A stretch of 64,000 nt of DNA from Aurantimonas sp. 22II-16-19i. GTDB taxonomy: Bacteria; Pseudomonadota; Alphaproteobacteria; Rhizobiales; Rhizobiaceae. A model generated the notes under the pieces. That model was not told the origin of the DNA and did not search any database. It saw only the letters and a list, made by a program, of their open reading frames with translations. Position numbers and translations under genes: made by a program. This document shows positions 24,249 through 32,007 of the stretch, in pieces. Location: contig NZ_AQQS01000020.1 in assembly GCF_002088275.1 (NCBI RefSeq), positions 1 through 64,000 of the forward strand, in the 5' to 3' direction. Position 1 is the stretch's first letter; every line of letters begins with the position of its first letter.

Positions 24249-24265
24249 ATGAAGCATTGCTTCAT
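24249..24265. promoter_or_regulatory. Perfect palindrome at the argP start, candidate LysR operator
   Basis: ATGAAGCA-T-TGCTTCAT (24249-24265) is a perfect 8-bp inverted repeat ending 3 bases before the argP ATG and 56 bases from the argO start. LysR-type regulators bind dyads of this kind between divergent target and regulator. The position over the argP translation start suggests autorepression. Confidence 0.65.
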
Positions 24266-24267
24266 TC

Positions 24268-25158
24268 ATGCTGGACTATTCCGCCCTTGCCGCAGTCGGC
24301 GCCGTGATCCGCGAGGGGAGCTTCGAGCGGGCCGCCTTCGCGCTTGGCATTACGCCATCCGCCGTCTCGCAGCGGGTCCGGGCGTTGGAGGAGCGGCTCG
24401 GCGCGATCTTGGTCGTGCGTGGTCAGCCCTGCCAGCCAACCGATCTCGGCCGCATCCTCTGTGCCCATCTCGACCGGGTGCGACTGCTGGAGTCCGATCT
24501 CGCGCCCGATCTCTTCCATGATGCCGGGACCGAAACTACCCGCGTCGCTCTGAAGGTGGCGGTGAACTCCGACAGTCTCGCGACATGGTTTCCGCTGGCG
24601 GCGACGGCATTCGGGCAGTCGACAGGCATCCCGCTCGACCTGACGCTGGATGACGAGGCGCACACGGCCGACCGACTTCGCTCGGGCGAAGTCCTGGCTG
24701 CGGTGACCGCCGACGCGAAGCCGGTTCAGGGATGCCGGACGTTCGCGCTTGGCGCGCTGCGTTATGCCGCCTGCGCGAGTCCAGACTTCGTAGCGCGATT
24801 CTTTGCTGACGGCGTGAACGCAGAGGCGCTGTCGAGGGCACCCTGCTTGCGCTTCGACCGGCGCGACGGACTACAGCGGCGTTGGGCCAGGGAGACGCTC
24901 GGCATCGAGTTCGACGCCCCGACCTACACCGCCGCGTCGACACATGCCTTCCTCGATCTCGCGTTGGCGGGACTAGCCTGGGGCATGCAGCCGGTTACGC
25001 TCGCAGAGCCGCATGTCGCCGCCGGGCGCCTCGTCGAGCTTAGGCCTGGCGCGCGGATCGACGTACCGCTTCACTGGACGGTTGCCCGTCTCCCAGTAGC
25101 ATCTCTCCGCCATCTCACTGAAGCCGTGCGCACAGCGGCGCATGCGGCGCTAACCTGA
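24268..25158 (+). CDS. argP: LysR-type regulator of the ArgP/LysG (IciA) group
   Basis: This 296-residue regulator has an N-terminal winged HTH (LDYSALAAVGAVIREGSFERAAFALGITPSAVSQRVRALEERLG, residues 2-45) and a LysR substrate-binding domain. The very short N-terminus beginning MLDYSALAAV is typical of ArgP/LysG. It senses Lys/Arg and activates the divergent exporter. No truncation is seen. Confidence 0.88.
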   Translation: MLDYSALAAVGAVIREGSFERAAFALGITPSAVSQRVRALEERLGAILVVRGQPCQPTDLGRILCAHLDRVRLLESDLAPDLFHDAGTETTRVALKVAVNSDSLATWFPLAATAFGQSTGIPLDLTLDDEAHTADRLRSGEVLAAVTADAKPVQGCRTFALGALRYAACASPDFVARFFADGVNAEALSRAPCLRFDRRDGLQRRWARETLGIEFDAPTYTAASTHAFLDLALAGLAWGMQPVTLAEPHVAAGRLVELRPGARIDVPLHWTVARLPVASLRHLTEAVRTAAHAALT

Positions 25159-25236
25159 CACTTCATGTGCACGATGCTTGTCCCGCTTCGAAGCCGACCG
25201 TCCCCTCGGCACCGGATCAGGAGTAGTTTCTGCCTG

Positions 25237-25503
25237 TTAGAGCGGTCCGAAAACGGACTGACTCGGGTCCGCCTGGAACTTCTCAAGGCAGCCCTGCGAG
25301 CAGAAGAAATAGGCCTTCCCGTCTGCCTTGGCTCGATATTCCGTAATGTCTGCATCGACCGTCATTCCGCACACGGGGTCGGTGACCTCGCCTGACGGGC
25401 CCTCGGCGACCTCGTGGTCGCGGCACCGATGGTCGGGCCCATGCCGATGCCCGGAATGGTCGTGAGGAGCGGAATGTGTGGGTTTTTGAAACGATCCGGA
25501 CAT
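25237..25503 (-). CDS. His-rich YHS-domain protein
   Basis: This 88-residue protein has a His-rich head (HSAPHDHSGHRHGPDHRCRDHE, about residues 10-31) followed by a YHS domain with DPVCGMTVD and AYFFCSQGCLEKF. The two Cys motifs are those of metal-binding YHS modules found at the N-terminus of copper/heavy-metal P-type ATPases or as free small proteins. It stops soon after the domain, so it is either a standalone metal chaperone or the surviving head of a truncated ATPase gene. The start at MSGSFQKP is preceded by a GGGAAAAGAGAC stretch. Confidence 0.7.
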   Translation of the reverse strand: MSGSFQKPTHSAPHDHSGHRHGPDHRCRDHEVAEGPSGEVTDPVCGMTVDADITEYRAKADGKAYFFCSQGCLEKFQADPSQSVFGPL

Positions 25504-25810
25504 GTCTCTTTTCCCGATTCGGAGTGATCGGGCAAACGTGCGCCTTCCCACCGTTGGAGGGTCAAGGCCCAAGGTGTCCTTCTCGTCACAAAGGCGGTTG
25601 CAGCCCAAATAAGAGGAAAACGCCTTGTGAATCGGCGCCGGGGTTCGACGCCAATCGGCGTGGGGGGCACGCTGGTAAGCGTCTGAAATAGCAGCGGAGC
25701 GTATTATGAACCGGGGTCATGGCGTCGCGCCGAACCACAGGAGAACGCACATTCCGTTCACTCTGCTGAACGCCCGCTCCCAACAGGGCGGCTAGCGTTC
25801 GCTTCATCTA
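25504..25810. other. Non-coding stretch upstream of the ParA region
   Basis: No convincing gene: frames here lack coding composition. The short inverted phrase CGCCGATT / AATCGGCG brackets 25633-25660 around GGGGTTCGACGCC. It does not fold as a tRNA. Confidence 0.35.
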
Positions 25811-25890
25811 AGCTAGCAGGCAGATACCAGCTAGCTAGAGACTGCCAGCAGGCAGATGGCAGCTAGCCAGCTTCTAGCCAGCAGCCTGCC
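25811..25890. repeat. Short repeat cluster upstream of parA-like gene
   Basis: Two imperfect direct repeats of 24 bases, each beginning AGCAGGCAGAT and ending in a GCTAGC core plus (T/C)AG, lie at 25815-25838 and 25847-25870 (21 of 24 identical, 32-base period). The palindrome GCTAGC occurs three times (25812, 25830, 25862). A reversed relative of the motif (CCAGCAGCCTGCC) follows at 25878-25890. The cluster ends 80 bases before the ParA-like start and could be a centromere-like or operator site for the ParA/RHH pair. Confidence 0.65.
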
Positions 25891-25970
25891 ATTCTCATCC
25901 ATCGGGCACGCTTCTTACTTTCATGGAATCGGTCAACGCTCCGAGGACGATCAACCAAGGAGCAGACACT

Positions 25971-26657
25971 ATGCAAGTGCTCGCATCCGTTTCATTCAAA
26001 GGCGGCTCCGGCAAGAGTACGATAGTGCTGGCGCTGGCCAGCGCCTTCGCCGACGCTGGCGCGCGCGTTCTCGTCATTGATGCCGATCCCAATGCGCCGC
26101 TCATGCGCTGGTCGCACATGGCCGGCCGGCCCGATACGATCCGCGTCCTTCCTGCCCTGGATTCCGCTCAGCTGGAGAAGGCCGCCCAAGGTGGACGAGC
26201 CTATTTCGACGTCGTCATTATCGATTCGGAAGGGAGCCGCCGCTCACTGGGAATGCAGTCCGCCGTGCTCGCCGACGCCGTTCTGGTTCCCTGCCGTCTG
26301 TCGGTCCTCGACGCTATTGAGGCGATCGGCGTCGACATTCTCCTGAGGTCGACGACGGGGCGCTCCACTATTCCGCTGGCCTATGTGCCCTCGGCGACCA
26401 CCATGCTGTCCTGGCGGGAGAGAACGGCCCGGGACGCCCTGGAGCAACTCCAGCAAATGCAGCGGCCGGTCCTTCCCGGTCTTCCGGACAGGGCGGCGCA
26501 TCGGGCTGTTTGGTCTTACGGCGGGACGGTGCATTCCCTGGACGATGCCGCCGTGTCGGGCCTGCCGAGCGCGCGGGCCGATGCGGAGGCCCTCGCCGCA
26601 GCCGTGATGACGAAGCTCCTCGACCGGGGCTCACACATGGAGATGCGTCATGGCTGA
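25971..26657 (+). CDS. ParA/VirC1-like P-loop ATPase
   Basis: This 228-residue ATPase has the deviant Walker A KGGSGKST at 10-17 (ParA/MinD type) and IDADPNAPLMRW near 40. The partner loop is VVIIDSEGSR near 82. ParA proteins move DNA or complexes using DNA-bound ATP gradients; VirC1 of Agrobacterium does this for conjugative DNA. The start at 25971 follows AAGGAG with good spacing. An upstream in-frame ATG at 25923 lacks one. It overlaps the ribbon-helix-helix gene by 8 bases, so the two are co-translated. Confidence 0.82.
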   Translation: MQVLASVSFKGGSGKSTIVLALASAFADAGARVLVIDADPNAPLMRWSHMAGRPDTIRVLPALDSAQLEKAAQGGRAYFDVVIIDSEGSRRSLGMQSAVLADAVLVPCRLSVLDAIEAIGVDILLRSTTGRSTIPLAYVPSATTMLSWRERTARDALEQLQQMQRPVLPGLPDRAAHRAVWSYGGTVHSLDDAAVSGLPSARADAEALAAAVMTKLLDRGSHMEMRHG

Positions 26658-26982
26658 GGACAGAACCTCCAAGGGCGCTGGGCACCAGCATCCCGATGCC
26701 CGGCTTGATCTTCTGCAGGCAGCACGCGCGTCCCTCGGCCCCGAGTTACACCGGATCGGCTTGCCGCCGGCACAGGCAGCCAGACAGCACGCGGAATCAC
26801 CTCCGCTGCTCGACGGGCGAGCCTTGCGCCGAAAGGGCCGGACGGAGCAGTTGAACATCCGGATCACGCCGGAGCTCAAAGCCGCCTTGATCGGGAAGGC
26901 CGCCGATTGTGGCATGACGATTGCCGATCTGGTCATCCTAGCCCTGGAGAGCAGCCTCGGAAGCGGAGATATCAAGCGGTAG
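26650..26982 (+). CDS. Ribbon-helix-helix DNA-binding protein (VirC2-like partner)
   Basis: This 110-residue protein has a disordered N-terminal half and a C-terminal ribbon-helix-helix-type motif at about 64-101 (RTEQLNIRITPELKAALIGKAADCGMTIADLVILAL). Its reading frame overlaps the end of the ParA-like gene. The pair resembles VirC1/VirC2, where VirC2 binds a site near the transfer border, and also ParA/ParG-type partition pairs. Its likely DNA target is the repeat cluster at 25811-25890. Confidence 0.7.
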   Translation: MAEDRTSKGAGHQHPDARLDLLQAARASLGPELHRIGLPPAQAARQHAESPPLLDGRALRRKGRTEQLNIRITPELKAALIGKAADCGMTIADLVILALESSLGSGDIKR

Positions 26983-27064
26983 CTCGCGATCTCACTGGGA
27001 CTTCGTCCGCCAGTGATCTGACCCAGGCATCGAGCGGAGGACGCCTCAAGCAAGAATGCCTGCC

Positions 27065-27385
27065 CTATTGCAGATCGTTTCCCGCGGGCACGCCGAGGCG
27101 ATACAGGCGCGAGAGGGTGCGGCCCCAGGTCAGCGATCGATCGACGTGCCAGAGCGGCGAGGTCATCACGAAGCCAGGCCCGCAGTCGGGATGACCCTCG
27201 ACATGCCCAGCCATCCTGAATGCCGGCTCTGCCACAAGCCCCCAGCCGGTCAGAAGCGGAGCCTCGGAAAGCTCGGTCTCACTCGGTCCCTGGCCGGCGG
27301 CGATGCGGTCAAGATCGTCAGCAAGCGCGCGCAAACGGCGGGTGAGGTCGGCCGTTACCTGCGGCGGGATAAAGGGCAGCATCAT
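27065..27385 (-). CDS. DUF6634-like hypothetical protein
   Basis: This 106-residue protein begins with a helical segment (VTADLTRRLRALADDLDRIAAGQGPSETELSEAPLL) followed by a region with HPDCGPGFVMTSPLWHVD and a closing WGRTLSRLYRLG. The layout matches small DUF6634 proteins of rhizobial accessory regions, to my recollection of the family. It is the last gene of the minus-strand operon headed at 31747, 79 bases after the AAA protease gene. No function known. Confidence 0.65.
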   Translation of the reverse strand: MMLPFIPPQVTADLTRRLRALADDLDRIAAGQGPSETELSEAPLLTGWGLVAEPAFRMAGHVEGHPDCGPGFVMTSPLWHVDRSLTWGRTLSRLYRLGVPAGNDLQ

Positions 27386-27464
27386 GGCCCTCCTCTATCA
27401 TTGATGGTTCTGATGGCGACCCGGCGAGGTGTCTCGCCCGCCGGGTTGAAGGTGGAACTGGGAT

Positions 27465-29864
27465 CTACGCCTGATCGGAGGCTCGCGTGCCGGCGGGTCT
27501 GTCCCCGCCGATCAGGACAGAGGTTGGCGACGTGCCTCGCAGGCGTAGGTTCCGGCCCGGTGCTTTCCCGTCTTCGGTGCGCTTCGCGGCCTGTCGGGAT
27601 ACCGCCTCCTTCATCCCGGCCTCTCGATCCGGACCCTCCGGGCCGGAATTCCCGAGCTTTGCCTCCTCGGCCCCATCGATGATCGCTAGCACCTCGGACG
27701 GCTCCAGCACGCTTTGCCGCATAAGCGCGTCCGCCAGACGCATCACCGTCTCCCTTTCGGCCATGATGACCGCCTTGGCGCGGGCATAGGCTGCGTCCAG
27801 CATCGCGGAAATCCGCCGCCGCAGATCTGGGTCCCCCCCAAGGCGCGCGAGCGCCACGTCTTGCGCCTCCCACACCAGACCGCCGTCATCCCCAAGCCCC
27901 AGCCCGGTCTCGATCGAGAGAGCGAGCATCGTGGCGCGGGCCAGGTCGCTTTCCTCGCTCCCGCCCGATCCCGCGCTCGGAGCGCCCAGGATCGCTTCCT
28001 CGGCGGCGCGCCCGGCCATCAGCATGATCACATGCCGCCGGAGATCCTCCTTCGATGGGAAGGCAACTCCTGCTCCGCCACGCATCGCGATATATCCCCC
28101 GTGCGGCTGATCGATCGCCAGCGTGATGTCGCTCGCCCCTGTCTCGCGCATGGCGACGATGGCATGACCTGCCTCGTGCATCGCCTCGATGCGCCGCGCC
28201 TCCTCGGGCCGGCGGGGCCGCTCTTCGGCAATCGCCGCCGCCAGATCGTCGATTGCAAGCGGCCGGCGCGCCCGCCGCGCGATCCGCTCGGCGCGCCGCA
28301 CGTAGGCCGCCACATCAGCGCCCGTCGAGCCAAGACACTGCCGTGCGACGCCCCGAAGGTCTTCTTCAGCCAGGGCGTCGCTCAAATGCGAGCGCAGGAT
28401 CTGCTCGAGGGCGGGGACATTCGGTAGGGGAATGGTGATATGCCGATCCAAACGGCCGGAACGCCGCAGGGCGGGATCGATACGGTTGGGATGGTTGGTT
28501 GCGCCGACGATGACGACGCCCTCGCCGGAGCAAACTCCGTCGACGAGCTCCAAGATGTTGTTCACAACCTGTTCCCAATACTCGACGTGTTCACCCGTGA
28601 GGTGATCGCGCCGGCCGATGCCGTCGAGCTCGTCCAGGAAAAGAATCGCAGGCGCCTTCGCCCAGGCTTCCTCGAAGACCGCCTTCATCTTGCCTAGGAC
28701 CTGGCCGAGGTGGCCGTCGCCCTGCTGCCACTGCGCTACCGAGGAAGCGATCAACGGTACACCGCAGGTTCGAGCCAGAGCCTTGGCATAAGTAGTCTTG
28801 CCGGTTCCCGGTGGGCCGGACAGCAGCAGACCTCGATCTACCGCGCTCCAGCCAATCCGTCCGGCCTTCCAGTCGGCAAGATCGCGGGCGAGATCAAGGC
28901 CCCAGGCGCGCGCCGGACCGTAGCCCGCGAGTTCTTCCAAGCGTGGCCCGGACGAGGCATGTTCTCCAGAGCCGAGACGGGCGGCGGCCAGACGCTCCAG
29001 GCTTCTGACAGCCTGCGCCGCCGAGACGCCCGGCCGTCCCGCGAGCGCCAGATCGGTCAGGGTCAGGACCTTCGCCTGCCCAGCGGGAAGCCGGCGGACG
29101 CGCCGGACATTCAACACATTGCGCAAAGTGGAACGGATGGTCTCCGGATCGAGCTCCGGCAGGATTGCGTCCATCTCGGCATAGGGACTTGCCGCATCGG
29201 CGAGATCACTCTTGCCTCGGCTGGCGATGACGATCACCGGGGCAGCGCAGGCGAGTGCCGAGGCGATCAGAACGGATGGACCATTTCTTTCCGCCTTGCG
29301 GCCCGGCTTGGGGGCCTCCTCCGTCAGAATGATCACTGCGGTCCGGGCGGTCCGGCGGAAGAACCCGCGCAGATCCGCGTTGCGGAACGGCTGATGGCGA
29401 TCGGGCGAGAGTACACCGTTGCTGGCGAAACGCGCCATGCGCTCGGCAATCGCCTCGGGGTCGGCGGCGCGCAGCAGAAGCACGGGGGCGCCGCAGGCGA
29501 GCCGGTCCAGGATGGCGGGCGCTGGCAAGGCGCGGCCGAGCAGCAGCGCCACGGCGACATCATCCGCTGCAGGCGGGATCACGGCTGGCGCCGGCTGAGC
29601 ATCGCTGCTGGCGGACGCGACGGGCCCATCCAGCAGGCCATCGTCGTCCTCATAGGAAGCAGTGAACGTAAGCACGGCTCTTTTGCCCTGGCACGCCCAC
29701 AGGCGCCTGACGAGCTCGCGCCCGGTGGGCGTCACCGCCGTGCCGGTCTTCGGCAGCGCGGGCGCCGGCTTGGAGCGAGCCTGCTTTTTCGACGCGTGTG
29801 GCTCCGTGAGCCCGCGCTTGCCGGTGGTCTGCTTCGGGGGGCCGGAAATCGGGCGCTTGGTCAT
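27465..29864 (-). CDS. Soluble FtsH-like AAA+ ATPase fused to M41 metalloprotease
   Basis: This 799-residue protein has an unusual N-terminal region of about 300 residues without membrane segments, a basic start and a P-loop-less helicase-like part (AVLTFTASYEDDDG, VIILTEEAP, VIVIASRGK). The AAA+ module has Walker A SGPPGTGKT near 345-353 and Walker B ILFLDELDG near 410. The second region of homology is VIIVGATNHPNRIDPALRRSGRLDR. The C-terminal M41 peptidase has the zinc site HEAGHAIVA near 561 and a further acidic ligand in ESDLARATMLA near 650, so it should be active. True FtsH is membrane-anchored; this one is not. It overlaps the preceding gene by 4 bases. Confidence 0.85.
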   Translation of the reverse strand: MTKRPISGPPKQTTGKRGLTEPHASKKQARSKPAPALPKTGTAVTPTGRELVRRLWACQGKRAVLTFTASYEDDDGLLDGPVASASSDAQPAPAVIPPAADDVAVALLLGRALPAPAILDRLACGAPVLLLRAADPEAIAERMARFASNGVLSPDRHQPFRNADLRGFFRRTARTAVIILTEEAPKPGRKAERNGPSVLIASALACAAPVIVIASRGKSDLADAASPYAEMDAILPELDPETIRSTLRNVLNVRRVRRLPAGQAKVLTLTDLALAGRPGVSAAQAVRSLERLAAARLGSGEHASSGPRLEELAGYGPARAWGLDLARDLADWKAGRIGWSAVDRGLLLSGPPGTGKTTYAKALARTCGVPLIASSVAQWQQGDGHLGQVLGKMKAVFEEAWAKAPAILFLDELDGIGRRDHLTGEHVEYWEQVVNNILELVDGVCSGEGVVIVGATNHPNRIDPALRRSGRLDRHITIPLPNVPALEQILRSHLSDALAEEDLRGVARQCLGSTGADVAAYVRRAERIARRARRPLAIDDLAAAIAEERPRRPEEARRIEAMHEAGHAIVAMRETGASDITLAIDQPHGGYIAMRGGAGVAFPSKEDLRRHVIMLMAGRAAEEAILGAPSAGSGGSEESDLARATMLALSIETGLGLGDDGGLVWEAQDVALARLGGDPDLRRRISAMLDAAYARAKAVIMAERETVMRLADALMRQSVLEPSEVLAIIDGAEEAKLGNSGPEGPDREAGMKEAVSRQAAKRTEDGKAPGRNLRLRGTSPTSVLIGGDRPAGTRASDQA

Positions 29865-30220
29865 GTCGATCTCCTGTCGGTGGAGGAATTCAGGGACTGC
29901 GAGTTGCCGATCATTGCGGCCGGGCGGGAAGCGGGCGGACTGGCGTCCGGCAGTCGGTGCTGGCGGGCGAGAAGGAAGCAGGCGACAACCTGCGCGGCGG
30001 CATCACCGCTGGCGAGCAGGCGGCGGATGAGCCTGTCCGCCGTGGCGACATCCAGCCGGCCGGAGCGATGCGCATGCAGCGCATAGGCGATCAGCAGGAC
30101 GGGAGGTGTGGGAATGACAAGACCCGCCTCAGCCGGTTCACTCTCTTCGGGTTGGACCGGCTTGCAGCGCAAGGCGGGCCTGCCGGAACGGATCAGGTGC
30201 AGGGGGATGATGGTCATCAC
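29861..30220 (-). CDS. Operon partner of the AAA/M41 protein, unknown function
   Basis: This 119-residue protein (MMTIIPLHLIRSGRPALRCKPVQ...) has a central helical segment (VLLIAYALHAHRSGRLDVATADRLIRRLLASG) and a low-complexity tail. It overlaps the AAA/M41 gene start and the upstream gene end by 4 bases each, so translation is coupled. No family recognised; it may be an adaptor for the protease. Confidence 0.65.
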   Translation of the reverse strand: MMTIIPLHLIRSGRPALRCKPVQPEESEPAEAGLVIPTPPVLLIAYALHAHRSGRLDVATADRLIRRLLASGDAAAQVVACFLLARQHRLPDASPPASRPAAMIGNSQSLNSSTDRRST

Positions 30221-31119
30221 CGGACCCTCCCGAAGGAGCAGACCGCCCCGCTCGCCGCCATGGCCCGCCGCTCGGTCGGGCCGACAAGCCGCGCCGGCAA
30301 GGTGACGGCCGGGAAGTTGGAGCCCGCTTCCTGCCCTGCATCTCCGTCGTCTGGCTCCGTCTTGGGCGCCGGCCGCGGCCGGGAAAGGGCGACGATCGAG
30401 GCCGCCAGCGGCCCAAGCTGGGCGGCGAGCATTCTGCCAAGGATCACGTCGAAGGCATCGAGTGTCTGCCGAAGCGGCACGCCAAAATGCTCATCCAACT
30501 TGTCCGGGCCGATCGTGCGGGTGGGATCAGCGCCGGTGCGCCCATATCGGTCGATGATGCCGTAGGAGACAGTGGCGACATCGTAGCCGATGCCGCGCAG
30601 GGCGCTCGCGCCGGTCAGCGCCGCCCCGCGGAGCAGGTCTAGGACCCCCTTGCATGAGGAAAGGGCGGCCGCTCCCCTCTTGGAATCGTAGAGCATAGCG
30701 TGGCGGTGTTCCTTCTCGATCACCACCAGATCGACGATGAAGCGCCGGGCGATGGCCTCCTCATGCGAGAGGAGGACGGGATGATCGTCTGCGTTCTGCC
30801 GGATGATATCGGCGGCCGTCCGGGTGATCGGCATCTCGACCTCCCTCAGGACCACGAGGCGCTCGTCCGTCCTGAGGCCTTCTGCGATGACGACCGGGAT
30901 CGCCTGACCGGCCCGGGTGGTGATGGAGCGCGTGATCGAGCCGATGGTGGAGAAGGCGCCGAGCACGGCATCGTTGGGCAGGGCCATGGCTGCGCAGACC
31001 GCCTCGGCAACGATGCGGTTGGCCTCGCTTTCAAGGAAATCCGAAAGGCTGATCGGGAGCTTGCCCGGTCCGGAGTCGTTGACGTCGCCCGAGCAAGCGG
31101 GCTTCTGAATGCTGGACAT
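30217..31119 (-). CDS. Conserved-looking protein of the AAA/M41 operon, unknown function
   Basis: This 300-residue protein starts MSSIQKPACSGDVNDSG with GGAGA upstream. The middle resembles a mixed alpha/beta domain (IPVVIAEGLRTDERLVVLREVEMPITRTAADIIRQN, FIVDLVVIEKEHRHAMLYDSKRG). A helical region with GYDVATVSYGIIDRYGRTG follows. The pattern of an acidic residue, then ExEK (VVIEKEHRH), hints at a nuclease-like fold, but this is speculative. The C-terminal tail is low-complexity. It overlaps the downstream gene by 4 bases. Confidence 0.7.
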   Translation of the reverse strand: MSSIQKPACSGDVNDSGPGKLPISLSDFLESEANRIVAEAVCAAMALPNDAVLGAFSTIGSITRSITTRAGQAIPVVIAEGLRTDERLVVLREVEMPITRTAADIIRQNADDHPVLLSHEEAIARRFIVDLVVIEKEHRHAMLYDSKRGAAALSSCKGVLDLLRGAALTGASALRGIGYDVATVSYGIIDRYGRTGADPTRTIGPDKLDEHFGVPLRQTLDAFDVILGRMLAAQLGPLAASIVALSRPRPAPKTEPDDGDAGQEAGSNFPAVTLPARLVGPTERRAMAASGAVCSFGRVR

Positions 31120-31231
31120 ACAAGGTCTCCATGCCCGGCCGTGAGCCAGGTCAAAGGGGAAAAATTGGAGGGACGCGTCGCTGAAGATCGGGGCGCGGCG
31201 TAACGCGCCCCGGTCACTCAGGCGGATGCGA

Positions 31232-31747
31232 TCAGCGGCGGCTGACGAGCATCCCGATCTCGTCGGGGATGGCGTCGATGAGACCGACCATGACAAGCCG
31301 GGGGACGAGATCGCTGTCGACGTAAATACCGTCCGGCGTGGTGAGCCCAGCGGCGGGCAGGGTCAGAGTGCCGACCCTGTGAAGAGTGGCCATGAGCCAT
31401 CGGCTGGCGCGAATGTTCGCGCTCGAGAAAATCGGCCCGAACGCCTGCATCGGGCCGAGCGACGGAGCGCGATCGGTGATGGCCACCATCGTGGTCGCGG
31501 GCGCATCGGTCACGGAGGCGGCGAGGCCGGCGGTCGAGTCCAGCACGGGCGGGATCGCCCGATCCGAAAGAGCGGGCGCGCAGAGGCCGACGGAGCCGTC
31601 GGGTTGCCGCAGTGTCGGCGCCACCGGCGCCGCATCGCCCGGATCACCCGAAGCCCGGCATTCCGGAGCCGGGACGGCCGAAAATTTACGGGAACTGAAA
31701 AAGTCATTGCGCGGAGTCTCCGCGCGCGCCATCAGGGGCGTAGCCAT
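31232..31747 (-). CDS. First gene of the AAA/M41 operon, unknown function
   Basis: This 171-residue protein has a disordered, Ala/Pro-rich first half and a better-ordered second half (SSANIRASRWLMATLHRVGTLTL ... GIYVDSDLVPRLVMVGLIDAIPDEIG). The start at 31747 (MATPLMARAETP) follows TAAGGAGATCAGC, a strong ribosome site. The next gene starts 112 bases downstream on the same strand. No family recognised. Confidence 0.6.
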   Translation of the reverse strand: MATPLMARAETPRNDFFSSRKFSAVPAPECRASGDPGDAAPVAPTLRQPDGSVGLCAPALSDRAIPPVLDSTAGLAASVTDAPATTMVAITDRAPSLGPMQAFGPIFSSANIRASRWLMATLHRVGTLTLPAAGLTTPDGIYVDSDLVPRLVMVGLIDAIPDEIGMLVSRR

Positions 31748-32007
31748 GCTGATCTCCTTACCCGAGTCAGTGTGGTCAGGCTGCTGGGAGAGCGCCAACT
31801 CTCCCGGTGGCCGCTTGTCTGGCGGTCACCTGCATCCGGCTTATCGCCGCCGGGACCATCCCAAGCGGTAGACATCAATCTAGAACTGTCACGCCAGCCG
31901 AAAAAGAGCGTCACCTCGGCAACTGTCGGTATGCTTAATATCTGATGTCTTCGTCGAATCCGACCTTGACGGAAGTGGGCGTGTCCCGGTGCGTGTTAAA
32001 TCTCTAG
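31748..32007. other. Upstream region of the AAA/M41 operon and IS target
   Basis: These 260 bases hold the presumed promoter of the leftward operon; no clear -35/-10 pair was identified. The insertion sequence entered at CTAG (32004-32007), about 257 bases upstream of the first gene, so it may have altered or separated the operon's original upstream sequence. Confidence 0.4.

Noticed and set aside
25633-25660. tRNA-like GGGGTTCGACGCC phrase
   Set aside because: No acceptor or anticodon stem can be formed around it; only a short inverted repeat is present.
25811-25890. Possible CRISPR array
   Set aside because: Only two related units 32 bases apart with no true spacers, and no cas genes nearby; better explained as an operator or partition site.
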